DNA from: Pyrinomonadaceae bacterium
Lineage (GTDB): Bacteria; Acidobacteriota; Blastocatellia; Pyrinomonadales; Pyrinomonadaceae
Reading direction: 5' to 3'
DNA length: 37,102 nucleotides
NCBI GenBank assembly: GCA_013003295.1
Contig: JABDJV010000099.1
Location: 1-37,102 of the forward strand
The notes below the pieces were generated by a model. It was given only the letters and a program-made list of their open reading frames with translations, was not told the DNA's origin and did not search any database. The position numbers were made by a program, and so were the translations under genes. This document shows, piece after piece, positions 18,853 through 28,206 of this stretch; position 1 is the first letter of the stretch, and every line of letters begins with the position of its first letter.

Positions 18853-21800
18853 ATGAATCCTGAGCGCTGGCAAAAATTGGAATCGATATTTCAGGCCGCA
18901 GTCGACCTCAAAATAGAGGACCGCAAAGAATTCCTCAAAAGTGAGTGTAACAAAGATTCAGCACTGAAATCGGAGGTCGAAAATCTACTCAACAATCTCA
19001 ATTCCGTTGACGGCTTCCTCGAAGGAGCCGTTTGGACCGATGAATATTTTGCCGAGTCGTCGGCGAAACGCCGGATCTCGGAATCGATCGCGGATTGGAC
19101 TGAGAAGGCGGACGGGGATTTTTTGATCGGCACGCGAATCGGAGTTTTTGAGATTAAGGAAGAGATCGGGCGCGGCGGCATGGGTACCGTTTATCTGGCG
19201 GAGCGGGCCGATGGTGAATTCAAACAAAAAGTTGCGATAAAGCTCGTCAACCGCGGGATGAACACCGATTTTATCGTTAATCGTTTTCGGAACGAAAGGC
19301 AGATCTTGGCTTCATTTGAGCACCCTCACATTGCCAGATTGCTTGACGGCGGCACGACGCCGGACGGTTTGCCGTATTTTGTCATGGAGTTTGTCGAAGG
19401 CGAGACGCTCTATGATTATTGTGATAAGCACCGACTCGATATAACGAAACGCCTGGAACTGTTTACGCGTGTTTGTGAGGCGATTTCATATGCTCATGAA
19501 AAACAGATCATCCACCGGGATATAAAACCCGGCAACATTCTGGTTACAAAAAATGGTATGCCGAAATTACTCGATTTCGGTATTGCTAAAATTCTCAATA
19601 CCGACCTGATCCATGAATCGCAAAGCCCAACCGCTTCAATCATTCGTTTGTTGACGCCGGACTACGCCTCGCCTGAACAAATTCAGGGACTTGAGATAAC
19701 GCCTGCATCCGATATTTATAGCTTAGGAGTATTGCTTTATGAGCTTCTCACCGGACACCGGCCGTATGATTTCTGCGACCATTCACTTGATGCGATAGCA
19801 AAAGTTATTTGTGAAACTGAACCAAAGCCGCCAAATGAGATACTGGGCAGCGAGGAATATATTCGACCCGAATATCGTGGTGATCCTTCAAAAATAGCTG
19901 AGACGCGGAATACCAGCCTTGCAAGGCTCTGCCAAGACGTCGGCGGTGACCTCGAGAAAATCGTACTGAAAGCACTTTCGAAAGAACCGAATGCGAGGTA
20001 TCGGTCAGCGGATGATTTTTCGGAAGATATCTACCGGTACGCTAATGGAAAGAAAGTCGCATCGAAATATTATCCGGTTCAGCAAAACGGCGATAAGAAA
20101 GGCAGGGTCAGCCATAGTGCTGGTACATCAATAGCGGTATTGCCATTTAAACGAATAAACGTAGGGATGAACGGGGAAACGGAGGATGATTTCCTTGGAT
20201 TGGGTTTGGCCGATGCTCTGATCACGCGATTAAGCAGAGTCAGAGACTTGATTGTCCGTCCGACAAGTTCGATTCAATCATTTACGGAAGTGAAGTTTGA
20301 TTCCTTGCTTGCCGGAAAAGAATTACAAGTCGACCATATTCTGGATGGCAGTATAAAGCGCGCGGGAGATCGTCTGCGTGTCACCGTCCAGCTATTGGAT
20401 ATTGCGAAAAATGCATCAATCTGGGCCACTACGATCGATGAAACGGTTGGCGATATTTTTGCTCTCGAAGATGCGATCTCGCGAAGGGTCGTCGAGGCCC
20501 TGATGCCACAATTGACGCGGAGTGAATTTGCGGTTTTTTCAAAACGCGGAACGAATAATGCGGAAGCTTATGAACATTACCTGCGCGGTCGTTATCATTT
20601 CAATACCTCGACCGAGGACGGTTTTGCAAAGGCTTTTTTATGTTTCAACAAGGCGATCGCGGAGGATCCCAATTACTCAAACGCCTATGTCGGCCTGGCA
20701 GATTATCATTGTTTTCTTGGAATTTATGGTGTTTTGCCGCCACATGAGTGTTTTGCGACCGCAATCGAAATGGCGCATAAGGCTGTCGAATTGGATAGCG
20801 AATCGGCTGAAGCACACGCGACCCTTGGTTTTGCGATCCACGGTGGGAATTATGATTGGTCAAAAGCCGAATATCATCTTGGCCGATCGCTCGAACTAAA
20901 TCCGAATTCGGCAATTGCATTCGGTTGGCTGGCGATCGTTCGCTACACGGAAGGATTTTTTGCCGATGGTCTGGAGTTTGCCCGTAAGTCGATCGAATTA
21001 GACCCGCTGACGCCTTTTAATCATCATAATCTTGGGTGGGGTTTGTATTTTGCCGGACGATTTGACGAAAGTATCGCGCAGTACCAAAACATCATTTCGA
21101 ATTTTCCAGATTACGGCCTGGCCTATTACGGTATATCCAAGAGTTTCCGCATGCTAAATAGAACAAAGGAGGCCTTTGAGGCTATTGAAAAGGCAAAACA
21201 CATTTTTGGCGAAACAAATTTTATCAGATTATCGGAAGCCGAAACGTTTGCCGCCAGTGGTAAGAGCGCAAGAGCTCGAAAAATTCTACGCGATCTAACC
21301 TCAGCCGCTGATAAACGATTTGTCTCTCCATATCAAACGGCTTTGGTCTATTGCAATTTGGGTGACCGGAAATCGGCTTTTGAGTGTTTAGAAACTTCGG
21401 TTGAAATTCGCGATCCGTGGCTGAATTGGTTTGGGACTGAACCGGTTTTTGATTTGTTGAGAGATGACGAAAGAGTTCAACGGATTCTCGAATCGACCGG
21501 ATACGATGTTTTTTTTGGAAGTTCCTCGGTGCCTAAACGCAAACTTATTCAAAAATCTGAGAATTCGGACCTTCATGATCTTCCGACACTTGAAACTCAA
21601 GATGAACCGGTGTCGAATAAAGAGACGCTTGAACCACTTAAATTCCTTTCGGAGACAAATCCAAAACGTCGCTTGGTTATCATCGCCGCAGTTATTCTGG
21701 TTCTGGTTTTTGCAGCAGGCATCTTGCTGCTCGAATTCAATCCGATCGAAAATCAAAAGTCCGCAGGGTCCGTTCCGAGAGCCCCTTCGATCGTGATTTT

Positions 21801-22413
21801 GCCACTTAAAACCCGCGATTCGGCAAACGAGGATCGCGGAATCGGTTTTTCGATCGCGCTAAGCAATCGACTTGGATATATTAAGCGTTTATCGGTTATC
21901 GCGCCGAGTTCGGCGCCAGGGGCAAGGGATAAGAGCTCCGGAGAGATCGGCAAGAAATACGACGTTGGATATGTACTGAGCGGGACGATCGATAATCAGG
22001 CTGATCGAGTTGCAATTACCGCAGAATTGACCGACCCGGCTACTGAAACCGTCATTTGGACCGAAGCATTTGTTGCCGAAGACGGCAATCTCTCTGAGAT
22101 ACAATCTGAAATTGCTGAAAAGATATGGACAACGATCGGGATCGAGCCCATGCCGACCGAAATAAAGCAGGTCTCAAGGGTTTATACAGATAAGCCGGCC
22201 GTTTATGATTTATATTTGAGAGGGCAGTATTATTTGGCGAAACGTTCACCGGAAAATATACGTATCGCGATTAAGACTTTTCAAAAGGCCGTCGAAATAG
22301 ATTCGAATTTTGCGCTGGGTTACGCCGGATTGGCTGATGCCTACGTGCTTCATAAGACTTACGAATTACCCTCGCCGGTCGGTGCTTTTGATAATCAAAG
22401 AAGAATGCGCTGA
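18853..22413 (+). CDS. Ser/Thr protein kinase with TolB/FlgO-like and TPR modules, first part of an apparently frameshifted gene
   Basis: EEIGRGGMGTVYLAERADG, IIHRDIKPGNILVTKNGMPKLLDFGIAK, TPDYASPEQ; TolB-like SIAVLPFKRI...ILDGSIKRAGDRLRVTVQLLD; TPR runs; TM VIIAAVILVLVFAAGILLLEF. Reading frame ends QRRMR* in mid-TPR. Confidence 0.88.
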   Translation: MNPERWQKLESIFQAAVDLKIEDRKEFLKSECNKDSALKSEVENLLNNLNSVDGFLEGAVWTDEYFAESSAKRRISESIADWTEKADGDFLIGTRIGVFEIKEEIGRGGMGTVYLAERADGEFKQKVAIKLVNRGMNTDFIVNRFRNERQILASFEHPHIARLLDGGTTPDGLPYFVMEFVEGETLYDYCDKHRLDITKRLELFTRVCEAISYAHEKQIIHRDIKPGNILVTKNGMPKLLDFGIAKILNTDLIHESQSPTASIIRLLTPDYASPEQIQGLEITPASDIYSLGVLLYELLTGHRPYDFCDHSLDAIAKVICETEPKPPNEILGSEEYIRPEYRGDPSKIAETRNTSLARLCQDVGGDLEKIVLKALSKEPNARYRSADDFSEDIYRYANGKKVASKYYPVQQNGDKKGRVSHSAGTSIAVLPFKRINVGMNGETEDDFLGLGLADALITRLSRVRDLIVRPTSSIQSFTEVKFDSLLAGKELQVDHILDGSIKRAGDRLRVTVQLLDIAKNASIWATTIDETVGDIFALEDAISRRVVEALMPQLTRSEFAVFSKRGTNNAEAYEHYLRGRYHFNTSTEDGFAKAFLCFNKAIAEDPNYSNAYVGLADYHCFLGIYGVLPPHECFATAIEMAHKAVELDSESAEAHATLGFAIHGGNYDWSKAEYHLGRSLELNPNSAIAFGWLAIVRYTEGFFADGLEFARKSIELDPLTPFNHHNLGWGLYFAGRFDESIAQYQNIISNFPDYGLAYYGISKSFRMLNRTKEAFEAIEKAKHIFGETNFIRLSEAETFAASGKSARARKILRDLTSAADKRFVSPYQTALVYCNLGDRKSAFECLETSVEIRDPWLNWFGTEPVFDLLRDDERVQRILESTGYDVFFGSSSVPKRKLIQKSENSDLHDLPTLETQDEPVSNKETLEPLKFLSETNPKRRLVIIAAVILVLVFAAGILLLEFNPIENQKSAGSVPRAPSIVILPLKTRDSANEDRGIGFSIALSNRLGYIKRLSVIAPSSAPGARDKSSGEIGKKYDVGYVLSGTIDNQADRVAITAELTDPATETVIWTEAFVAEDGNLSEIQSEIAEKIWTTIGIEPMPTEIKQVSRVYTDKPAVYDLYLRGQYYLAKRSPENIRIAIKTFQKAVEIDSNFALGYAGLADAYVLHKTYELPSPVGAFDNQRRMR

Positions 22414-23165
22414 AAGCTCTGGAGCTCGACGAAAACCTGGTTGAAGCATACACGTCGCTCGCCTACATCAAATTCAATCGCGACCGCGACCGCACGGGCG
22501 CAGAACTCGACTTTCGCCGGGCGATTCAGTTGAACCCCTCGTATTCTCAGGCTCATCATTGGTTTGGCCTGCTTTTGATCTCGTTGGCCCGACCAATGGA
22601 TGCCGCCGATCAACTCGAAACCGCGGCGAGACTCGACCCGGATTCTCTTATCGTGAAAACTGAACTCGCAATGGCGTTTTTTCACAGCAAGCATTACGAT
22701 GAAGCGAAGAAGATATGTGAAAATGTACTTTCGGAAAACGAAGAATTCGTTCCCGCCCTGAAGGTGCTGCGATGGACATATCTCATGAAAAAGGATTATA
22801 GATCGGCACGCTCGGTTTTCCAAAAAGAATTAAGCTATAGCGGGGGCGATCCGGGCGATCCCGATTGGAACATGATTTCCGCTCAGGTTGAATCATTAGA
22901 AGGCAACAAACGGCGAATTGGCGAAAAATTGGACAGGTCCCTCAAACACTCATCGGCTGGAAAAGCGAACTCGGCTTTTTCGTATGAAAACGCACTCGCA
23001 TATAATTTACTTGGCAATCGGGAAAAGGCACTAAAATGGCTCGAGAAGGCAGAGATTGCACGTGACACCGATTTTATTATGCTGGAAATCGATCCCAGAT
23101 TCGAAAATTTACGGACAGAACCACGCTTTCAAAAACTTCTAAGGAAACTCAAAAAGCGATCCTAA
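22398..23165 (+). pseudogene. C-terminal TPR segment of the same kinase in a shifted frame
   Basis: After the shift the frame reads KKNALKALELDENLVEAYTSLAYIKFNRDRDRTGAELDFRRAIQLNPSYSQAHHWFGLLL..., a direct TPR continuation of the 18853 ORF. Confidence 0.85.
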
Positions 23166-23468
23166 CAAACCGCTATTTCAGGCGAATGCCGGATAAGCCT
23201 GGTTGAGGTGTTTCCGTTGCCGACAAGCAATCCCGTCAGAATTTACGCTTGAAATCATTTTTAAGCCCTCCAGATTTGCATTCCGAATGATGACTTTTGT
23301 CGCGCAGCTGCCATCATTAGTGGATGCCGTTCGCCGGCCATCTTGGTGTCTTCAACTAAAATCGGACAAGCCGATCGGATGAATCCGTTTCTGCGCAAAA
23401 TCGGCAATTGGACAAACACCATTTTCTGAAATTTTGTCCTTCTTTGGGTGTGTAAGCGCACGATAACC

Positions 23469-23768
23469 CTATTCGGGAACAAACCCGTCGATGAGCGAAA
23501 GATTTCCTATTGTGGCATCCAGGCGCAATTGGATTATGTTTTGATACTCATCTGATCGATACCAGGCGAGTGCCTTCTCCTTATTATCAAATCTAATAAG
23601 CACCGGAAACTCAAGGTCTTTCTCACCTTCGAGAATTATTTGGTCACCGCCAAGAATCAGGTAGCGGCCGCCGAATTTCTCGACCGTTGCGAAAACGTGC
23701 TGACGATATTTTTCCATTTTTTCGTCGTCGATAAATTGCGAAACATTAAAAAACATATAAGCTGACAT
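23469..23768 (-). CDS. DUF1330-like small protein
   Basis: MSAYMFFNVSQFIDDEKMEKYRQHVFATVEKFGGRYLILGG...FPVLIRFDNKEKALAWYRSDEYQNIIQLR; likely start internal to the supplied ORF. Confidence 0.8.
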   Translation of the reverse strand: MSAYMFFNVSQFIDDEKMEKYRQHVFATVEKFGGRYLILGGDQIILEGEKDLEFPVLIRFDNKEKALAWYRSDEYQNIIQLRLDATIGNLSLIDGFVPE

Positions 23769-23951
23769 TATAGATTTACACTCCTTTTTTTTTCGGCGCC
23801 CCATTCAAATCAAAGGCGTAGTTCCAATACAATTCATCACAATGGGAATCTTTATCACAATTACTAACTTGAACTGCATACGGTCAGTAAGTAAAAACAA
23901 TACGAATCCAGATATTTGCGAAAACATTTGATAAGCCTCCATTTGCAAATA

Positions 23952-24812
23952 TCAATAAAGCACCGAAGGCAGAAAACTTCCTTTAGGCTCCTGATAGAAT
24001 CCCCTAGCCATCAAAGACAATGGTTGGATTACGCGCATTCCCTTTATTAAACACCATCGAAAAAGTTCGGCTTGCCGGGTTGGAAGAAGGAAAGAAAGCG
24101 GTCTTTCGCTCAATCTAGCCGCACCGGACAGCACGCTTTTCATATCATCCGTGGTTTCGGCAACCGCATGATTTAACTGCCACATATCTGGTGCAGTAAT
24201 ATAACCGACGATTCGATCCCCGCGAACGGCTACAAAAGATTGAAATTGGCCGGCTGTTTGTTTTACTTCGTTTTTTCGGTCAATCCCATGAATCTTCCGG
24301 CACAAAGCGGCTGTTTCTTCAAAATCTTTTTCTTCGATCGCACGAACCCTAACATCGTTTTCCGGATCAAATTCTTTCGGGCTTCCCTCTATCAAAACCA
24401 ATGGCTCGACGATTTCAAATCCCAAGCTCGTATAAAGCGACATCGATGTAGAATTGAAAGCAGCCTGGACGAGTCTAATGCCGGCGGCATTTTTCCCATG
24501 TTCGATAACGTCCTCCATAAGTTTTCGTCCGACGCCGTTTGATTGCAGATCCGGCGCGATCGTGATCGGCCCTACTCCCGCAATTTCGTCATGCTCCCAT
24601 AAAAAGTTCGAACCAATAATTCTGCCCTTTTCTTCGGCTATAACTCCATATATTTTCGGGTCGTTTATAACCAGCTCAGCCATTCCTACACCCGCTTCAA
24701 CTGTCGGAAAATCAATTGGGAAATTGTGCTTTTCCCCGATCGAACGAAAAGCTTCGTAGATAATTTTGCCGGTTTCTTGTATGTCTTCAGTTTTTGGTTG
24801 TCGTAAATTCAT
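23952..24812 (-). CDS. GNAT-family acetyltransferase
   Basis: IGSNFLWEHDEIAGVGPITIAPDLQSNGVGRKLMEDVIEHGKNAAGIRLVQAAFNSTSMSLYTSLGFEIVEP. Confidence 0.88.
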   Translation of the reverse strand: MNLRQPKTEDIQETGKIIYEAFRSIGEKHNFPIDFPTVEAGVGMAELVINDPKIYGVIAEEKGRIIGSNFLWEHDEIAGVGPITIAPDLQSNGVGRKLMEDVIEHGKNAAGIRLVQAAFNSTSMSLYTSLGFEIVEPLVLIEGSPKEFDPENDVRVRAIEEKDFEETAALCRKIHGIDRKNEVKQTAGQFQSFVAVRGDRIVGYITAPDMWQLNHAVAETTDDMKSVLSGAARLSERPLSFLLPTRQAELFRWCLIKGMRVIQPLSLMARGFYQEPKGSFLPSVLY

Positions 24813-25209
24813 TTTGTATAAAAACTCCTGGTAAAAGTATCGAGTGAAAGTAGAAATTCACTTCCTATAAATCAACGCGAAAAACCGTCGCAAAAAGGAT
24901 CAAATGTCTGAAAACATCTGAACAAAGCGGGCGCTGAGCGTTTACAAAACACTTCGCCGGACATCGAGGGAGTGATCTCGCTTGGAGCAACGAATACACT
25001 GGCAAAATAAAAATTTCGTGTAAAAACAAACTCAAAAAAAACGAAAAAAAGTAGTAAAAAGGTGGCAAAAAACTGCTAGAATTGCTTGCTTCAAAACAGT
25101 TTTGTGTAGAAAAGCGGAGCGATCGATTTTCTTAAAAATTTGAATAAGTTGGTAAATTTCGGAATGAATTCTTTTGGAGCTTAACAGTCACTCCGGGAAG
25201 GTTAAAAAA

Positions 25210-25776
25210 ATGGAACCAAAACGATCACCAAACATAACGCAAATGCTGATCGAATTAACCGAAGGCAATAAGGAAGTAGTCGATCAAATACTGCCATTGG
25301 TCTATGCCGAATTGCGGAAATTGGCAAGCGGATATCTAATGAAAGAGCGGCGAAACCACACACTGCAGCCGACTGCATTGGTTCATGAAGCCTATTTGAA
25401 ACTGATCGACCAAAACGCGGTTGAATGGCAAAATCGCTCACATTTTTTTGGGATTGCGGCGCAAATTATGAGACGAATCCTAATCGATCATGCCCGTAAT
25501 CATAAAGCAGAGAAAAGAGGAGGAGCGGACGAAAAAATTTCTCTGGATGATAAGATTATTGTTGTTGACCGGGAGAAGACCCACAAACTTCTCGCTCTTG
25601 ACGAAGCACTTGAAAAGCTTGCAAAAATTGATGAGTTGAAAGCAAAAATTGTCGAACTTCGATATTTTGGCGGGCTTTCGGGAAAAGAAGCTGCGGAAGT
25701 ATTGGGCCTTAGCGAAATCACGGTCAAACGTCATTGGAGGATGGCAAAAGCCTGGCTTTATGGGCAAGTTGTTTGA
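25210..25776 (+). CDS. ECF-family RNA polymerase sigma factor (TIGR02999-like)
   Basis: YAELRKLASGYLMKERRNHTLQPTALVHEAYLKLIDQNAVEWQNRSHFFGIAAQIMRRILIDHARNHKAEKRGG; region 4 LRYFGGLSGKEAAEVLGLSEITVKRHWRMAKAWL. Confidence 0.93.
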   Translation: MEPKRSPNITQMLIELTEGNKEVVDQILPLVYAELRKLASGYLMKERRNHTLQPTALVHEAYLKLIDQNAVEWQNRSHFFGIAAQIMRRILIDHARNHKAEKRGGADEKISLDDKIIVVDREKTHKLLALDEALEKLAKIDELKAKIVELRYFGGLSGKEAAEVLGLSEITVKRHWRMAKAWLYGQVV

Positions 25777-25805
25777 TCCCTGCCAGGCTATTGCAATTCC
25801 GGCGT

Positions 25806-26393
25806 TTAATTTGCCGGTCTTAATTCCGGACTAAAAAAACCAATCAGGTCCAGATTCGGAACCCGGCTAGGCAGCGCAGGCCGGGGCTGCGCTCCATTCA
25901 TATCCGCCATAAACTTTGGATCCATGACCTCAATATAGCGCCTGGTCATTTCCGGTGTAAAAACTTCAAGCAAGAAACGGTTTTCAACCCAGACTTCTAT
26001 CAATTGAAACAACCCCTCGCCTCGGTTACAGGTAAGCGTACGCCAATTTTCACGCCGTGCGAGTTCCTTTACTTCAACCTCACCTAGTTCAGTGTTGATC
26101 GCCAGATGAGTGGCCAAATAGTCTGGAAACCCATCTTCAGGAACGAATTTTGCCTCGAATTCCTCAGTCAGTGTGTTTTTGTCAAAACGAATCTCCGAGG
26201 GAAAACCTTTGCCCGGTTTAAGCACAATGTTGATCGGTGTAATCTCAACTGCCGTTCCCTTTCCGTCACCCGCAATTACAATAAACGAATCAGGACTTGG
26301 AGGAAACGGAAAAACAAAGCCTTTCCAAAGTTCAGCCAGGAATTTTGCGACGTTTTCAGGGTTTTTGACCCCAATTGATATATGGTTAATCAT
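25806..26393 (-). CDS. VOC/glyoxalase-fold family protein
   Basis: MINHISIGVKNPENVAKFLAELWKG...AVEITP. Confidence 0.65.
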   Translation of the reverse strand: MINHISIGVKNPENVAKFLAELWKGFVFPFPPSPDSFIVIAGDGKGTAVEITPINIVLKPGKGFPSEIRFDKNTLTEEFEAKFVPEDGFPDYLATHLAINTELGEVEVKELARRENWRTLTCNRGEGLFQLIEVWVENRFLLEVFTPEMTRRYIEVMDPKFMADMNGAQPRPALPSRVPNLDLIGFFSPELRPAN

Positions 26394-26783
26394 TTCAAAT
26401 ACTCCTTAAGATTAATAAGATGCGAACAATATTTGTTCCTCATATATAAACGCGTTGTCGGGAAAAAAATGGTATCAACGTTTTCAAACGGTTGCATAAA
26501 ACACGAGAAAAGAACCGGAACACCAGACAGAGTCCGTCTCAATTTCAATTTGGAATTACTTTTCCGGTCAGTGTGCTGTCGATTTCGATGACTGTTAAAT
26601 GCTAAAGCAGCGCTAATAATGAGGGTTAATCAGATTCTACCGTAAACATTTCATCGTTTACGCGTGAATCCGCACGGGAAACGGTCAGAGCATCGGAAAA
26701 TTGCGGATGAGGTAACCTGAACGAATCAGGAGCCCTGACTGAAGGCAGCGATATTGTAATTGGGAGAACTCTGGAGAAAAAAA

Positions 26784-26816
26784 GGGAGCCGAAAATTCAG
26801 AATCGATTCGGCTCCC
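26784..26816 (-). terminator. rho-independent terminator of the PepSY gene
   Basis: GGGAGCCGAA/TTCGGCTCCC followed on the minus strand by TTTTTTT. Confidence 0.85.
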
Positions 26817-26856
26817 TCTCCGTCAGCGGCACCCCTACCGCCTTTGCGTTGGAAAA

Positions 26857-27504
26857 CTATTCAAATTCAGCAACCTTTGTCATTTTGAATTTTTTTGCCT
26901 TGCCTGAATTTGCATCTACGCGCACTTGGGTCAACTTGCCTTTTTTGCCTTTGATAACAAATGCAAAATAAGCATTTCGGTTATTGCTTATCAATTCCTC
27001 GCTTTGAATTTCGCCTTTGGATTTCTTGATGGCGATCTTGCGGGCACGTTCGATCGTAATATTGGTTTTGACGCTTGGAGCGTCGTCGTCGGAGACAATT
27101 GCAACCTCTTCAGTCGCTTCATCTTCTGTTTCTTCAACCGGCTCGCTCTCGGTTGATTCTTCTTCCGTAGGATCAGGATCTTCCTCATCCTCGTTCTTTT
27201 GCTCTTCGACGGATATTATTCTACCGTCAACTGAGGAAACCTGAACTTCAAACATCTTGTCTTCCTTGTTTTTAATCAGGAATGCATATGCCACCAAATT
27301 TCCGTCATCATCATCAACCGTGTATTCGTCTTCAACCGTTCCCGGAACCCGCTTTAACGCTATTTTCCTTGCTTGCTCCTTGGTAACTTCAGCGTTTACA
27401 ACGACCGAGATTTCTTGAATGTCCGAAGCATCTTGTGCCACAATCACACCTGCTGAGGCAAGTGATACTAAAAGCCCGAAAGCCACCAACGCATTGTTTT
27501 TCAT
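26857..27504 (-). CDS. secreted double PepSY-domain protein with acidic linker
   Basis: Signal peptide; two repeats of T(K/I)E(Q/R)ARKIA(L/I)K(R/K)...(F)EVQVSSVDGRIISVE / TQVRVDANSGKAKKF. Confidence 0.82.
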   Translation of the reverse strand: MKNNALVAFGLLVSLASAGVIVAQDASDIQEISVVVNAEVTKEQARKIALKRVPGTVEDEYTVDDDDGNLVAYAFLIKNKEDKMFEVQVSSVDGRIISVEEQKNEDEEDPDPTEEESTESEPVEETEDEATEEVAIVSDDDAPSVKTNITIERARKIAIKKSKGEIQSEELISNNRNAYFAFVIKGKKGKLTQVRVDANSGKAKKFKMTKVAEFE

Positions 27505-27654
27505 TATCTGAATCCTCACTATTATTTTTGATACGTTTGATCCGTATCTAATTTTGATTAATTTGCCGGAAATTCTTTCCCAGCTGCGGCAAGATTACAA
27601 TATGAAAGATAAATAGAAGATAAATTATCGAAAACTTTTTTATTGCGTTAAAAT

Positions 27655-27702
27655 AAAGAAAAACTGCGGTGAGTTTTGGATTTACCCATTACCACCGCAG
27701 TT
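27655..27702 (-). terminator. rho-independent terminator
   Basis: Minus strand AACTGCGGTG...CACCGCAGTTTTTC. Confidence 0.75.
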
Positions 27703-27758
27703 ATCTTTCATTTCGACTGATTTTTAACTCGAAAAATTAGTAACTTACGAAATTTGTT

Positions 27759-28085
27759 TTACTGATACGAAGTGTCTTGCTCAGCGTAAAGGATCGCTCC
27801 GTTAGTTGCGTCAACCTGAACTTCCATCACTTTTTTCTTTTCGACGCGGATCTTGAATACGTATGCGATCAATTTTCCGCCTTCTTCCTCAAGACTAAAC
27901 TCTTCTTCGATCTTGCCTTCCGCCTTTTTTAGGGCGATCTTTCTTGCTTCTTCGATCGGGATCGGCGCCTGCCTGACGATCTCCGAATTTACATCTATTT
28001 GGAATACTGCGTTTTTAGCTTCAACTCCACCGACCAAACCAAACGAAACCAACAATCCGAATGCGACCAATTTATTTCTTTTCAT
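27759..28085 (-). CDS. secreted single PepSY-domain protein
   Basis: MKRNKLVAFGLLVSFGLVGGVEAK signal; PIEEARKIALKKAEGKIEEEFSLEEEGGKLIAYVFKIRVEKKKVMEVQVDATNGAILYAEQ. Confidence 0.85.
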   Translation of the reverse strand: MKRNKLVAFGLLVSFGLVGGVEAKNAVFQIDVNSEIVRQAPIPIEEARKIALKKAEGKIEEEFSLEEEGGKLIAYVFKIRVEKKKVMEVQVDATNGAILYAEQDTSYQ

Positions 28086-28206
28086 TTTCTTTTCCTCAGC
28101 TTTTTTTGACTGCCCTTAGGCGTCTGGGTTTTAATTTCGGCTCAGGTTTTTCCTGAGATGTGCGAGAGAATACAGGAAGAAAGATAAACGCAGGATAAAT
28201 TTTTGA

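Noticed and set aside
22398-22413. Programmed ribosomal frameshift in the kinase gene
   Set aside because: No X_XXY_YYZ slippery site or obvious stimulatory structure seen; a 1-nt deletion or sequencing error is simpler.
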